A model generated the notes under the pieces. It did not search any database. It was not told the origin of the DNA and saw only the letters and a program-made list of their open reading frames with translations. A DNA stretch of 64,000 bases from Saccharothrix luteola. Its GTDB lineage: Bacteria; Actinomycetota; Actinomycetes; Mycobacteriales; Pseudonocardiaceae. The number at the start of each line of letters is the position of its first letter. Positions within the stretch are counted from its first letter, which is position 1. Below, one piece after another: positions 35,736 through 44,079 of this stretch. The position numbers and the translations under genes are program-made. Location of the stretch: assembly GCF_020859565.1 (NCBI RefSeq), contig NZ_JAJHUO010000006.1, forward strand, positions 248,001-312,000, given 5' to 3'.

Positions 35736-37730
35736 GTGGGGACGCAGCCGCAGCACGCGTTGCACCGCACGGTCGTGGTCGTCGACGTGTCCGCGTTCAG
35801 CCGGCGGTTGCGCGTGCCGCAGGAGGAGATCAGGCGCGGCCTGTACGCGGCGCTGGAGGCGGCGTTCGACGACAACGGGTTGGACTGGTCGGCGACGCAC
35901 CACGAGGACCGCGGCGACGGCGTGTTCGTGCTCGTGCCGCCCGACGTGCCCAAGAGCCGGGTGGTCGACGGCGTGCCGCACGCGTTGCTCGGCGAGCTGC
36001 GCCGGTACAACGCGACCCGCAACGAGGACGCCCGCATCCGGCTGCGGATGGCGATCACGGCGGGCGAGGTGCAGCACGACGAGCACGGCGTGGTCGGCGA
36101 CGAGGTGACGCTGGCGTTCCGGCTGCTCGACTCCAAGCCGCTGCGTGAGGCGCTGGACCGCTCGACGGCGGTGTTCGCGCTGATCGTCTCCGACCGGTTC
36201 TACGACGACGTGGTGCGGCCCGACCCGGCGCTGGACCCCGAGTCGTTCCGACGCGTGAGCGTGGACGTCAAGGAGGTCCACGGGCGCGCGTGGCTGCACG
36301 TGCCGGACCGTTCCGGGCCGGCGCGGGCCCCGAAGCCGGAGAGGGCGCCACGCCCGCGCCGCAAGCCGCCGTGGGCGCGTCTCGGGCTGACCGTGCTGCT
36401 GGTCGGGGCGGGCGCGGTGGACGCCTTCGGCGCGCGACCGCCCGTCGTGCCGCCCTGCCCTCCCCCGGTCCAGTTGAACGTGCTGGTGTCGGCCGAGAAG
36501 GAGGCGGTGGTCCGCTCGCTCGCGCTGGAGCTGGAGAACGACTCCGCGGGCTGCAAGGAGTTCAACGTGCTCGTGTTCACGGGCAAGTCGTCCGACCAGG
36601 GCGCGGCCGAGGCGCTGGGTCGCGGCTGGCAGCCGGGCGACCTGACGAAGGAGGGCCCCGAGCCGCACGTGTGGCTGCCGGACAGCACCGCCGAGGTGCG
36701 GGCCATCGAGGAAGCCCTGAGCCGGCGCCCGGACGTGGAGCTGCACGTCCGGGCGGGGGTGGCGCTGTCGCCGGTGGTGCTGGGCGCGTCGGAGGACCTG
36801 GCCGCGCGGATCGCGCCGGACGACGGGTTCGAGTGGCGGCACGTGACGCGGCCCGCGGCGGTGGACACGTCCTCGGGCGTGGGCCTGCTGGCCGCCACCG
36901 CGCTGGCGCAGGCGGAGCTCGGCCCGGACCTGGACTCGCCCCGCGCGGCGCGGGTGCTGCACGACATCACCCGGCGGACGAGCACCGGCACGCCGTGCGT
37001 CGGCGACGTGGCGCTGGTCGGGTCGGAGCAGGCGGTGGCGGACACCGACGGCTGCCGGGTGCTCTACCCCCGCGACGGCGCGCTGGTGCTGGACCACCCG
37101 TTCGTGGAGGTCGCACGGCCGCAGCGGCCGAACCCGCGGCGGCAGCGGATCGTGCACCGGCTGCTGGAGCACCTGCGATCGCCCTCCGCCCAGGACCAGT
37201 TCAAGCGCGCGGGTTTCCGCGACCTGGACTGGAACGTGATCGCGCGGCCGGGTTCGGGCGTGCGGCCCGACCGGCCGCAGGCGCTGGCACCCCAACCGCA
37301 CCCGAGCGCGGTGCGGGAGGCGTGGCAGGCCGCGAGCAGGCCGCGGGTGATCGGGGTGGCGGGCGACGGCTCGGCGGCGGCGGACCTGTTCGCGTCCCGC
37401 GTGGCGGCGCTGGCCGGCCCGCGTGACCGGGTCGTGCCCCTGCCGTTGACCGAAGGCGTGTTCGACGCGGGCGCCGAGCAGCACGCGCACGTCGTGGTGC
37501 TGGTGTCGGCGACGGCGGTCCCGTCGATCCCCAAGACCGTCCGCGGTCCCGTCCGGGTGGTGGCCGTCGGGTTCGCGGAGGGCGCGTGCGCGGTCTCAGC
37601 GCCTCTCTACGAGGCCGCGACGGCCCACGGGGGAAAGTGCCAGGAGATCGTCGACCGGAACGGCTCCGGGGCGACTCAGCGCCAGGAAGACGCTCTGGAC
37701 GCCGTGGCGCGCGCCGCGTGGGGAGGGTGA
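35736..37730 (+). CDS. Fusion of nucleotide-cyclase-like domain, membrane helix and solute-binding-like domain
   Basis: 664 residues from GTG 35736 (CGAGGGG 5 bases upstream; the frame is open from 35667). Residues about 10-190 resemble a class III nucleotide cyclase: D17 in VVVVDVSAFSRR, D61 in EDRGDGVFVLVP, and GDEVTLAFRLLD where the usual GxxVNxAAR box stands; the catalytic Asn is Thr125 while Arg129 remains, so activity is doubtful. A basic Pro-rich linker leads to one TM (about 215-235, LGLTVLLVGAGAVDAFGA). The outer part (QLNVLVSAEKEAVVRSLALE, SSGVGLLAATALAQAEL) looks like a periplasmic-binding-protein fold plus an about 150-residue tail. The next gene, a lipoprotein, starts 1 bp after the stop. 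Confidence 0.7.
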   Translation: MGTQPQHALHRTVVVVDVSAFSRRLRVPQEEIRRGLYAALEAAFDDNGLDWSATHHEDRGDGVFVLVPPDVPKSRVVDGVPHALLGELRRYNATRNEDARIRLRMAITAGEVQHDEHGVVGDEVTLAFRLLDSKPLREALDRSTAVFALIVSDRFYDDVVRPDPALDPESFRRVSVDVKEVHGRAWLHVPDRSGPARAPKPERAPRPRRKPPWARLGLTVLLVGAGAVDAFGARPPVVPPCPPPVQLNVLVSAEKEAVVRSLALELENDSAGCKEFNVLVFTGKSSDQGAAEALGRGWQPGDLTKEGPEPHVWLPDSTAEVRAIEEALSRRPDVELHVRAGVALSPVVLGASEDLAARIAPDDGFEWRHVTRPAAVDTSSGVGLLAATALAQAELGPDLDSPRAARVLHDITRRTSTGTPCVGDVALVGSEQAVADTDGCRVLYPRDGALVLDHPFVEVARPQRPNPRRQRIVHRLLEHLRSPSAQDQFKRAGFRDLDWNVIARPGSGVRPDRPQALAPQPHPSAVREAWQAASRPRVIGVAGDGSAAADLFASRVAALAGPRDRVVPLPLTEGVFDAGAEQHAHVVVLVSATAVPSIPKTVRGPVRVVAVGFAEGACAVSAPLYEAATAHGGKCQEIVDRNGSGATQRQEDALDAVARAAWGG

Positions 37731-37731
37731 C

Positions 37732-38958
37732 GTGATCCGTGTCCTGCTGCCGCTGGTGGCGCTCCTGGCCGCCTGCACGGCTCCGGTCCGGGACGACGAG
37801 AGGGACGGCGTCGGGCCGATCACCTTCGTCGACGGCCGCGACACCACCGCGAACGGGCAGGTGCACGAGCTGGTCGACCGCTGGAACGAGCAGGCCAGCA
37901 GGCGCGAGCAGGTGAAGTTCGTCGAGATGCCGACCTCGACCGACGCCCACCGGGCCCAGCTGACCGCGCGGGCGCAGGACCTGGAGGGCGTGCGCGACAG
38001 CCCGGAGTGCTACGACGTGATGGCCGTGGACATGGTGTGGACGGTGCCGTTCGCCGCGGCGGGGCACCTGGAGCCGCTGGACCCGGGCGAGTTCCGCGTG
38101 GACCGGATGCTGCCGGAGGCGGCGAACGCGGCGAGGTCGCCGGACGGGGGCAAGCTGTGGGCGATCCCGTGGCGCGCCGACGCCGGGCTGCTCTACTACC
38201 GCAAGGACGTGCTCGAGCAGGAACGGGTGGAGCCGCCGACCTCCTGGGAGGAGCTGCGGCGGCAGGCGAGCGAGATCGCGCCGCGCCACGGCCTGCACGG
38301 CTTCGTCGGCCAGTTCCGGCGCTACGAGGGCCTGGTCGTGAACATGGCCGAGGCGGTCTGGGCGCACGGCGGCGACCTGGAGAGCCTGGGCGCCGCCGAG
38401 ACGAAGGCGGGCGTGCGCGCCGTCGCCGACGGCTTCGCGCAGGGCTGGATCCCGGACGAGGCCCGCGACCACGACGAGCTCGGCTCGCTGGAGGCGTTCG
38501 GGTCCGGTCGGGCGCTGTTCATGCGCAACTGGCCGTTCGCCGGGCCGGTGCTCAACGGCGACGGGTCGGAGGTGGCCGGCAAGTGGGGCATGGTCGCGCT
38601 GCCGTGGCCCAGCGCGCTGGGCGGGTGGAACCTGGCCGTGTCGCGGTGCTCGGCGAACCAGAAGACCGCGCGCGAGTTCATCAAGTTCATCACCCGCGAC
38701 GACAACCAGCGGCGCATGGCCGAGCTCGCCGGGTGGGCGCCCACCTCCCGGGCGCTGTACGACGAGCCGGGCCTGGTGCCGCGCGAGCTGCGGGACAGCC
38801 TGCTCGCCGCCCGGATCCGGCGCCCGTCGCCGCACTACGACGAGCTGACCGGCGTGATGCAGGAGAGCCTGCACCACGTGCTGGACAACCCGGGCTCCGT
38901 CGGCCAGTCGCTGGACCAACTCGCGGACGACCTCCAGAGGGCAGCCGAGGGTCGTTAG
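37732..38958 (+). CDS. Solute-binding lipoprotein without a cognate ABC transporter
   Basis: 408 residues, GTG start with GGGAGGG 4 bases upstream and 1 bp after the preceding stop. A lipobox LLAAC gives a lipidated C15 after a short signal. The mature protein is a sugar-type family 1 extracellular binding protein: ECYDVMAVDMVWTVPFAAAG, LWAIPWRADAGLLYYRKDVL, PPTSWEELRRQA, ALFMRNWPFAGP, KTAREFIKFITRDDNQRRMA. Permease and ATPase genes, which normally follow, are absent; the partner is the membrane fusion protein upstream. A receptor pair for sensing, not uptake, is an inference. Confidence 0.82.
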   Translation: MIRVLLPLVALLAACTAPVRDDERDGVGPITFVDGRDTTANGQVHELVDRWNEQASRREQVKFVEMPTSTDAHRAQLTARAQDLEGVRDSPECYDVMAVDMVWTVPFAAAGHLEPLDPGEFRVDRMLPEAANAARSPDGGKLWAIPWRADAGLLYYRKDVLEQERVEPPTSWEELRRQASEIAPRHGLHGFVGQFRRYEGLVVNMAEAVWAHGGDLESLGAAETKAGVRAVADGFAQGWIPDEARDHDELGSLEAFGSGRALFMRNWPFAGPVLNGDGSEVAGKWGMVALPWPSALGGWNLAVSRCSANQKTAREFIKFITRDDNQRRMAELAGWAPTSRALYDEPGLVPRELRDSLLAARIRRPSPHYDELTGVMQESLHHVLDNPGSVGQSLDQLADDLQRAAEGR

Positions 38959-38989
38959 GCGGTCGTCAGGAGGTGGCTGCGCCGGGTCG

Positions 38990-39634
38990 TTACGCGGTGG
39001 CCGCCTCGACGCGCTTGGTGGTCTGCTTCGCGGCGCGGTTCCAGTCGATCCAGCCGCGGATCACCAGGACGGCGAAGATCGTGTAGACCACCGCGCTGAA
39101 CCACAGCCCGGACTGGATCTGCAACGGCACGCCGATCGCGTCCACCACCAGCCACACCAGCCAGAACTCGACCAGGCCGAGCCCTTGGAGGGTGAAGGCG
39201 AGCACGGTCCCGACGAAGATCGCGGCGTCCGGCCACGGCGCCCACGAGGCGTCCAGCGCGTCCAGCAGCAACGCGAACCCGACCGTGCCGAGGACGAAGG
39301 CCGCCGCCACGGCGAGGCGCTCCTTCGCGGTGCCCTTGCGGACCACCACGCCGAACACCGGGTCACGCCGACGCGTCCACGCCCACCAGCCGTAGAGCGT
39401 GATCAGCGCGATCACCACCTGGCGCGCGGCCGTGCCGCCGAGCTGCGCGGACACGTACACCACGAACAGCAGCGCGACCGAGACCAGCTGCACGGGCCAC
39501 GTCCAGAGCGAGCGCTTCTGCGCCAGGTAGACCACCACCAGTGCGAAGACCTGGCCGATGAACTCGGCCCAAAACACCTTCTGCCCGAACACCGTGAAGC
39601 CCTGCTCCATCAAGACGTGCACCGCGTCCTCCAT
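38990..39634 (-). CDS. ribM: PnuC-family transporter, probably riboflavin importer RibM
   Basis: 214 residues from ATG 39634. About seven hydrophobic helices in the PnuC fold: AEFIGQVFALVVVYLAQKRS, WPVQLVSVALLFVVYVSAQ, ALITLYGWWAWTRRRD, and the final conserved LVEFWLVWLVVDAIGVPLQI. PnuC proteins import nicotinamide riboside, but an FMN riboswitch stands in the leader, and FMN-riboswitch PnuC relatives in corynebacteria and streptomycetes (RibM/PnuX) import riboflavin by facilitated diffusion. The riboflavin assignment therefore rests on regulation and not on a residue signature. Confidence 0.82.
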   Translation of the reverse strand: MEDAVHVLMEQGFTVFGQKVFWAEFIGQVFALVVVYLAQKRSLWTWPVQLVSVALLFVVYVSAQLGGTAARQVVIALITLYGWWAWTRRRDPVFGVVVRKGTAKERLAVAAAFVLGTVGFALLLDALDASWAPWPDAAIFVGTVLAFTLQGLGLVEFWLVWLVVDAIGVPLQIQSGLWFSAVVYTIFAVLVIRGWIDWNRAAKQTTKRVEAATA

Positions 39635-39674
39635 CCCCGACAGGCGTCCCCGGGGCATGGCAGGCCAACGGCAC

Positions 39675-39795
39675 GCGCGCCTCCCATCCGGACTTTCACC
39701 GTCGGCCCCGGAATTCCACCGGGTCAACCGCCCTGGTGGGCGGCTCGCGGGCTGTCACCGCCGGTTCGGATTTCCACCGAGCCCCGGAGCGCGTG
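39675..39795 (-). promoter_or_regulatory. FMN riboswitch (RFN element)
   Basis: On the minus strand the conserved blocks occur in order: GGGGCTCGGTGGAAATCCG, ACCGGCGGTGACAGCCCGCG, CGGTGGAATTCCGGGGCCGA and CGGTGAAAGTCCGGATGGGA, closed by a P1 pairing of CGCGCTCC with GGAGGCGCG. It ends about 40 bases before the ribM ATG. CCCC/GGGG pairing around 39635-39660 could hide the ribosome binding site, suggesting translational control. FMN is expected to switch expression off. Confidence 0.93.
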
Positions 39796-39938
39796 TCTCT
39801 CATTGCGTCGGAACATCATCCCGCCCGGAACTGTTCCTGGGGTGATCGACGGCACAGTGCGCACGATCCGAGAACGCATCCACTCCTGGTCATCTCGACT
39901 TCCACGCCGGTACACCGGCGGCCGGTAGCTTCCGCCGA

Positions 39939-41186
39939 ATGCGAATCTTGCTCATGGCCGCGGTGGTGCCGCTGCTCATCGCCTCCTCACCCGGGCCGGA
40001 CGTGGTCGTTCCGGTCGCGCAGACCCGCGCGTTCGTCGACGACGCGTCCGGGCTCCCGGCCAACGCCGACGCCGACGACCCGGCGATCTGGGTGCACCCG
40101 CGCTCGGCGCGGCAGAGCGTCGTGCTGGGCACGTTGAAGGAGGGTGGGCTGGCCGCGTTCGACCTGGCCGGTCGGACCCTGGGCACCTACCCGGCGCCGT
40201 TGCCGCCGACGCCGGAGGCCAAGCCCGGCCGGTTCAACAACGTCGACGTGCTCGGTCGGGTGCCGGTCGGCGGGCGTTCCCGTGACCTGGCGTTCGTCAG
40301 CGACCGCGGCCGTGACCGGATCCGGGTCTACGAGATCGACGGTCGCGGCGCGGCGGCCGGTGCCGCGGTGGTGCGGGACGTGACCGACCCGGGCGCGCGG
40401 CCGGTGTTCTCCTCGTCGGAGGAGGAGGTGGACGACCAGCACACCGCGTACGGGTTGGCGGCCGGGTTCGTCGGCCGCACGCCGGTGGTCGTGACGAACC
40501 GGCGCAGCGAGACCAGGGTCGCGTTGCTGCGCGTGACGGCGGGTCCGGGCGGGTCGGTCGGCACGGCGGTGGTGTCGACGCTCGACCTGCCGTCGTCGTT
40601 CCCGCTGCCCGACGGCACGACCTGGACGCCGTGCGGCGAGCCGGGTGAAGGGCCCCAGTTGGAGGGCATGGTGGTCGACTCCGAGCACGGCGTGCTGTAC
40701 GCGGCGCAGGAGGACGTCGGCATCTGGCGCGTGCCGCTGCGGGCGACCGGGTTCGGCAGGCCCGCGTTGATCGACAAGGTTCGCTCGTTCGGGGTACCGC
40801 AGAGCTACGACCCGGAGACGGAGGAGTGCTCGGTGTCGGGAGCCGACCCCGGCTTTGGTGGCCGTCACCTGACCGCTGACGCCGAGGGGCTGACCGTGGG
40901 CGACGACTATTTGATCGCGTCCAGTCAGGGGGACTCGCGGTTCGTGGCGTACGAGCGGTCTGGTCGGAACTCGTATGTCGGCGAGTTCGTGGTCGGGGCG
41001 GGTCGTGGGAACGACTCGGTCGAGCACTCCGATGGGGCTCATCTGGTGACGGCTGATCTCGGGCCGGCATATCCGGAGGGGCTGCTCGTGGTGCACGACG
41101 GTGAGCGCACGCCGGTCGTGGGTGATTTGCCGACGACCGGGTTCGCGTATGTGAGCTGGGAGGATGTGTTGGACGAATTGGATTGA
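39939..41186 (+). CDS. Secreted beta-propeller phytase
   Basis: 415 residues with a short N-terminal signal (MRILLMAAVVPLLIASSPG). The hallmark motifs of beta-propeller phytases are present: DADDPAIWVHP, GRFNNVDVLGRV with FVSDRGRDRIRVYEID, EGPQLEGMVVDSEHGVLYAA, EEDVGIW-like QEDVGIWRVPL, and ADAEGLTVGDDYLIASSQGD. These six-bladed, calcium-dependent enzymes release phosphate from phytate outside the cell. It stands alone and runs into palindromic element copy 2. Confidence 0.9.
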   Translation: MRILLMAAVVPLLIASSPGPDVVVPVAQTRAFVDDASGLPANADADDPAIWVHPRSARQSVVLGTLKEGGLAAFDLAGRTLGTYPAPLPPTPEAKPGRFNNVDVLGRVPVGGRSRDLAFVSDRGRDRIRVYEIDGRGAAAGAAVVRDVTDPGARPVFSSSEEEVDDQHTAYGLAAGFVGRTPVVVTNRRSETRVALLRVTAGPGGSVGTAVVSTLDLPSSFPLPDGTTWTPCGEPGEGPQLEGMVVDSEHGVLYAAQEDVGIWRVPLRATGFGRPALIDKVRSFGVPQSYDPETEECSVSGADPGFGGRHLTADAEGLTVGDDYLIASSQGDSRFVAYERSGRNSYVGEFVVGAGRGNDSVEHSDGAHLVTADLGPAYPEGLLVVHDGERTPVVGDLPTTGFAYVSWEDVLDELD

Positions 41187-41239
41187 TCGGCGAAGGTCGG
41201 GTCTGGGTGGGTTTGGGGGGCTGCTTGGTGGTTGGGGTC

Positions 41240-41304
41240 GGCTCGATTTGACATGGGGCCCTTACGGGCACCCCAAGCAGGTCGAAGCCATGTCAAATCG
41301 GGCC
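41240..41304. repeat. Palindromic dispersed element, copy 2 (internally deleted)
   Basis: 65 bp in the opposite orientation to copies 1 and 3. GGCTCGATTTGACATGGGG at one end and CATGTCAAATCGGGCC at the other match the termini of the longer copies, and CCCTTACGGGCAC matches their internal segment, but the central hairpin is missing. It lies between the convergent phytase and channel-like genes. Confidence 0.8.
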
Positions 41305-41378
41305 TCGGTGGGTCGGTTTCGGGTCCGTTGTGGTGCGGTGGAGTGAGCGGCGTCGGGGGCGTGGAGTGCTGTGGAGTG

Positions 41379-42197
41379 TTAGAGACCTTCGGGGCGCGGT
41401 GGCATCTGCATTCCGGCGGGCGGGGTCGGCGGGTCCACCGGGGTCTGCCTGGCCGAGCGGGCGGCGGCGGTTACCGGTTCCTGGGCGCGAGTCGTCGCCG
41501 AGTCGTCCGAGCGGCGCGGCGCGGGGGTGATGTGCGCCGACTCCTCCTGGATGCGGTTGAGCCAGCCCTCCCAGCGCTGCTGCATCGGGCGGATCAGGCC
41601 GCCGCCCACGCCGATCACGATGACGCCGCCGATGGTGGCCAGGACCGTGATCAGGACCGGCATGGTGACAGCGACGGCGATGCCGAGCTGGTTGAGAGCG
41701 GCGATGACACCTAGCGCGACGATGAAGCCGTAGGTGATGTTGCCCAGGATCCGGGCGTACGGGCGGCCGCCCAGCGCGCCGGTCACCAGGCCCTTCAGCG
41801 CCTTGCCGATCGCGGCGGCGACGAGGACCAGGACGATGGCCACCACGATGCGCGGCAGGTACGCGATGACGTCGTTGAGCAGGGCGCTCACCGCGTTGCC
41901 GGTGCCGAACACGCCGAACGCGAGCTGCAGGGCGATCAGCAGCACGAAGTAGTAGACCAGCTTGACGATCAGGTTGGAGGCGTCGATCGGGGACTTCGCC
42001 ATCGCGCCGCCGAGGCCGGAGCGCTCCACGAGCCGGTCGAAGCCGACCCGCTTGAGCAGGAAACCGACCGCCTTCGCCAGCGCCTTGGCGATCAGCCAAC
42101 CGATGAGCAGCACGACCAGGAAGCCGAGGAGTTTCGGCACGAACGTGGCCACCATCGTCCACGCCTGCCCGAGTCCTTCGGTGATCTGGGTACCCAC
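41379..42197 (-). CDS. Mechanosensitive-channel-like membrane protein
   Basis: 272 residues. Conserved TM_helix repeats: LLGFLVVLLIGWLIAKALAK, AVGFLLKRVGFDRLVERSGL, then KSPIDASNLIVKLVYYFVLL, and YLPRIVVAIVLVLVAAAIGK, FIVALGVIAALNQLGIA. A hydrophilic Pro-rich tail of about 60 residues is cytoplasmic. These CmpX-like proteins resemble the N-terminal helices of MscS-related channels but lack the MscS beta domain, so gating and ions are unknown. RBS GGAGGG precedes the ATG. Confidence 0.82.
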   Translation of the reverse strand: MGTQITEGLGQAWTMVATFVPKLLGFLVVLLIGWLIAKALAKAVGFLLKRVGFDRLVERSGLGGAMAKSPIDASNLIVKLVYYFVLLIALQLAFGVFGTGNAVSALLNDVIAYLPRIVVAIVLVLVAAAIGKALKGLVTGALGGRPYARILGNITYGFIVALGVIAALNQLGIAVAVTMPVLITVLATIGGVIVIGVGGGLIRPMQQRWEGWLNRIQEESAHITPAPRRSDDSATTRAQEPVTAAARSARQTPVDPPTPPAGMQMPPRPEGL

Positions 42198-42352
42198 GAC
42201 GACCCTCCTTCGCTTTCGCTTGTGGTCGAGATCGTTTCTCAGCGCGCATCACCCGGCAACCTGAAGTGGTGGCACGAAAGGGTGACTGACGTGGCGGTTC
42301 TCGCGCCGGCAGTCCAGAGTGGAATCACCGGTGGGGACCGGGGAGAGGGAAA

Positions 42353-42386
42353 CGCCCGGCGCGGAAGTTCTCGCGCCGGGCGTTTT
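42353..42386. terminator. Two-way terminator downstream of the peptidase gene
   Basis: CGCCCGGCGCG (42353-42363) pairs perfectly with CGCGCCGGGCG (42372-42382) around GAAGTTCT, followed by TTTT on the plus strand and TTTCCC on the minus strand. It lies about 65 bp beyond the stop of the minus-strand peptidase gene. Confidence 0.75.
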
Positions 42387-42389
42387 CGC

Positions 42390-42431
42390 GTCGGTCCATT
42401 CGGGTCGGTCCATTCGGGTCGGTCCATTCGG
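42390..42431. repeat. Three tandem copies of a 14-bp unit
   Basis: GTCGGTCCATTCGG occurs three times without variation, directly beside the terminator and before the end of the peptidase gene. It is non-coding and may be polymorphic in copy number. Confidence 0.8.
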
Positions 42432-42451
42432 GTCGGTGGCCGACCGCGGTG

Positions 42452-43963
42452 TCAGAACTGGGCGGACAGGCCCCGGCCGGCCAGGTAGGTCTGCACGTGC
42501 TCCACCGAGGTCGCCTGGTTCACGTCGGGCCTCGGGTCACCGGGGCAGTTGGAGCTGCTCGGCGGCAGCACGCCGTCGATGAAGTAGCGGTTGACGGCCC
42601 GGTCCACGCACGCGTTGCCGCTGCCGTAGAGGCCGTGCTTGCCCTCGTCCCGCACGGTGACCAGGTTGTGCCCGAGCCGTTCGGCCATGGCCGGTCCGCT
42701 CTCGTACTGGGTCTGGGTGTCGCCCTCCGCCTGCACGATCACGCCGACGGGGTAGCCGTGCCGCTTGAGCGTCACGGGGGGCTCCGGCGGCGTGAAGCTG
42801 CGGAACGCGCACGTCGTCGGCGCCGCGCGCAGGACGCCGAAGCCGTACGGGTAGCGGTCGCGGAAGACCCTCATGTCCTCGTAGTAGGTCTCCAGGTCGG
42901 TCGGCCAGTCGACCTCGCACGTCACCGTGTGGAACACGCCGGAGACCAGCTCCTCACGCGCCTCGCCCGCCATCAGCGCGCCGGACTCGGACGGCGCGCC
43001 CGCCTTCAGCCCGGCCACCAGCACCGCGAGCTCGGACCACAGTGGACGGTACCGCGCGCCGACGCCGACGGCGGCGTCGAAGCGGGTGCGGTCCTGCTCG
43101 CCGACCGGGGCCTGCGCGAGGGTCGTCGCGACCGCCTCGACGGTGCCCACCACCTCTTCGGCGGTCGCGCCGAGGGCGAACCGGTCGTGGTGCTCGGCGG
43201 CCCAGGCCGACCACGCCTCGACGTTGCGCCGGTACGCCACCGCCTGCGCCCGGAACTGCTCGCGCCAGACCCACTCCGGGTGCACGGCCGAGTCGAGCAC
43301 GCTGCGGTCCAGGCGCGTCGGGAACAGGGTGCCGTACACGGCGCCCAGGTAGGTGCCGTAGGAGTAGCCCAGGTAGTTGAGCTTCTCCTCGCCCAGCACG
43401 GCCCGCACCACGTCGAGGTCGCGCGCGGTGTTCGCGGTGTTGACGAACGGTCGGATGCCGCCGGCGGCGCGGTGGCAGGCGTCCTCGGCGGCCTGCGCCT
43501 CGGCGGCCCACTTCGGGAACTCGGAATCAGCCGGTCGGGTGTCGACGGTGGCCAGTTCCGGGACCGTGCGGCAGTTCAGCGCGGTCGACCCGCCGACGCC
43601 GCGCGGGTCGAACCCGATCAGGTCGTACACCTTCGCCAGCTGGCTGCCGGCCAGGAACGACGGCATGCCGAGGCCCGAGCCGCCCGGACCACCCGGGTTG
43701 AGCACGAGGACGCCGCGCCGCCGATCCGGCTCCGAGGCCTTCTTGCGGCTGATGACCAGCGATATCCGCTCGGCGTCCGGCCGGGTGTAGTCCAGCGGCA
43801 GCACCAGTTCGGCGCACTCCAGCAGCTGTTTGCACGGCGACCAGGTGAGCTGCTGCGAGTGGAACTCGGCCAGCGGATCGCTGCGCCCGGTTCCGAACGA
43901 CGGCACGACCGCCGTCGCCAGCGCGGCGGCGACCACCAAGCCGACTGACATGTACCTGCGCAC
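42452..43963 (-). CDS. Secreted alpha/beta-hydrolase peptidase (tripeptidyl aminopeptidase type)
   Basis: 503 residues from GTG 43963 with GGGAGGG 4 bases upstream. An N-terminal signal (RRYMSVGLVVAAALATAVVP) leads into the hydrolase: GVLVLNPGGPGGSGLG oxyanion region, the serine nucleophile in LNYLGYSYGTYLGAVYG (about residue 201), and the TAP-like C-terminal domain with DEGKHGLYGSGNACVDRAVN holding the histidine. Streptomyces SlpD/SlpE-type enzymes of this family cut tri- or dipeptides from protein N-termini outside the cell. Cysteines in the mature part could form disulfides. Confidence 0.88.
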   Translation of the reverse strand: MRRYMSVGLVVAAALATAVVPSFGTGRSDPLAEFHSQQLTWSPCKQLLECAELVLPLDYTRPDAERISLVISRKKASEPDRRRGVLVLNPGGPGGSGLGMPSFLAGSQLAKVYDLIGFDPRGVGGSTALNCRTVPELATVDTRPADSEFPKWAAEAQAAEDACHRAAGGIRPFVNTANTARDLDVVRAVLGEEKLNYLGYSYGTYLGAVYGTLFPTRLDRSVLDSAVHPEWVWREQFRAQAVAYRRNVEAWSAWAAEHHDRFALGATAEEVVGTVEAVATTLAQAPVGEQDRTRFDAAVGVGARYRPLWSELAVLVAGLKAGAPSESGALMAGEAREELVSGVFHTVTCEVDWPTDLETYYEDMRVFRDRYPYGFGVLRAAPTTCAFRSFTPPEPPVTLKRHGYPVGVIVQAEGDTQTQYESGPAMAERLGHNLVTVRDEGKHGLYGSGNACVDRAVNRYFIDGVLPPSSSNCPGDPRPDVNQATSVEHVQTYLAGRGLSAQF

Positions 43964-44079
43964 AAGACCCTCCCTGGCGAGCCGGTCAGAACGCCACCGA
44001 CGGTAAGGGGATCGGCGCGGAGCGTCAGGGCGTGTCACTCGTTGGTGGCGTTGTGCGCGCCCGTGCGATCGTGGGGGGT

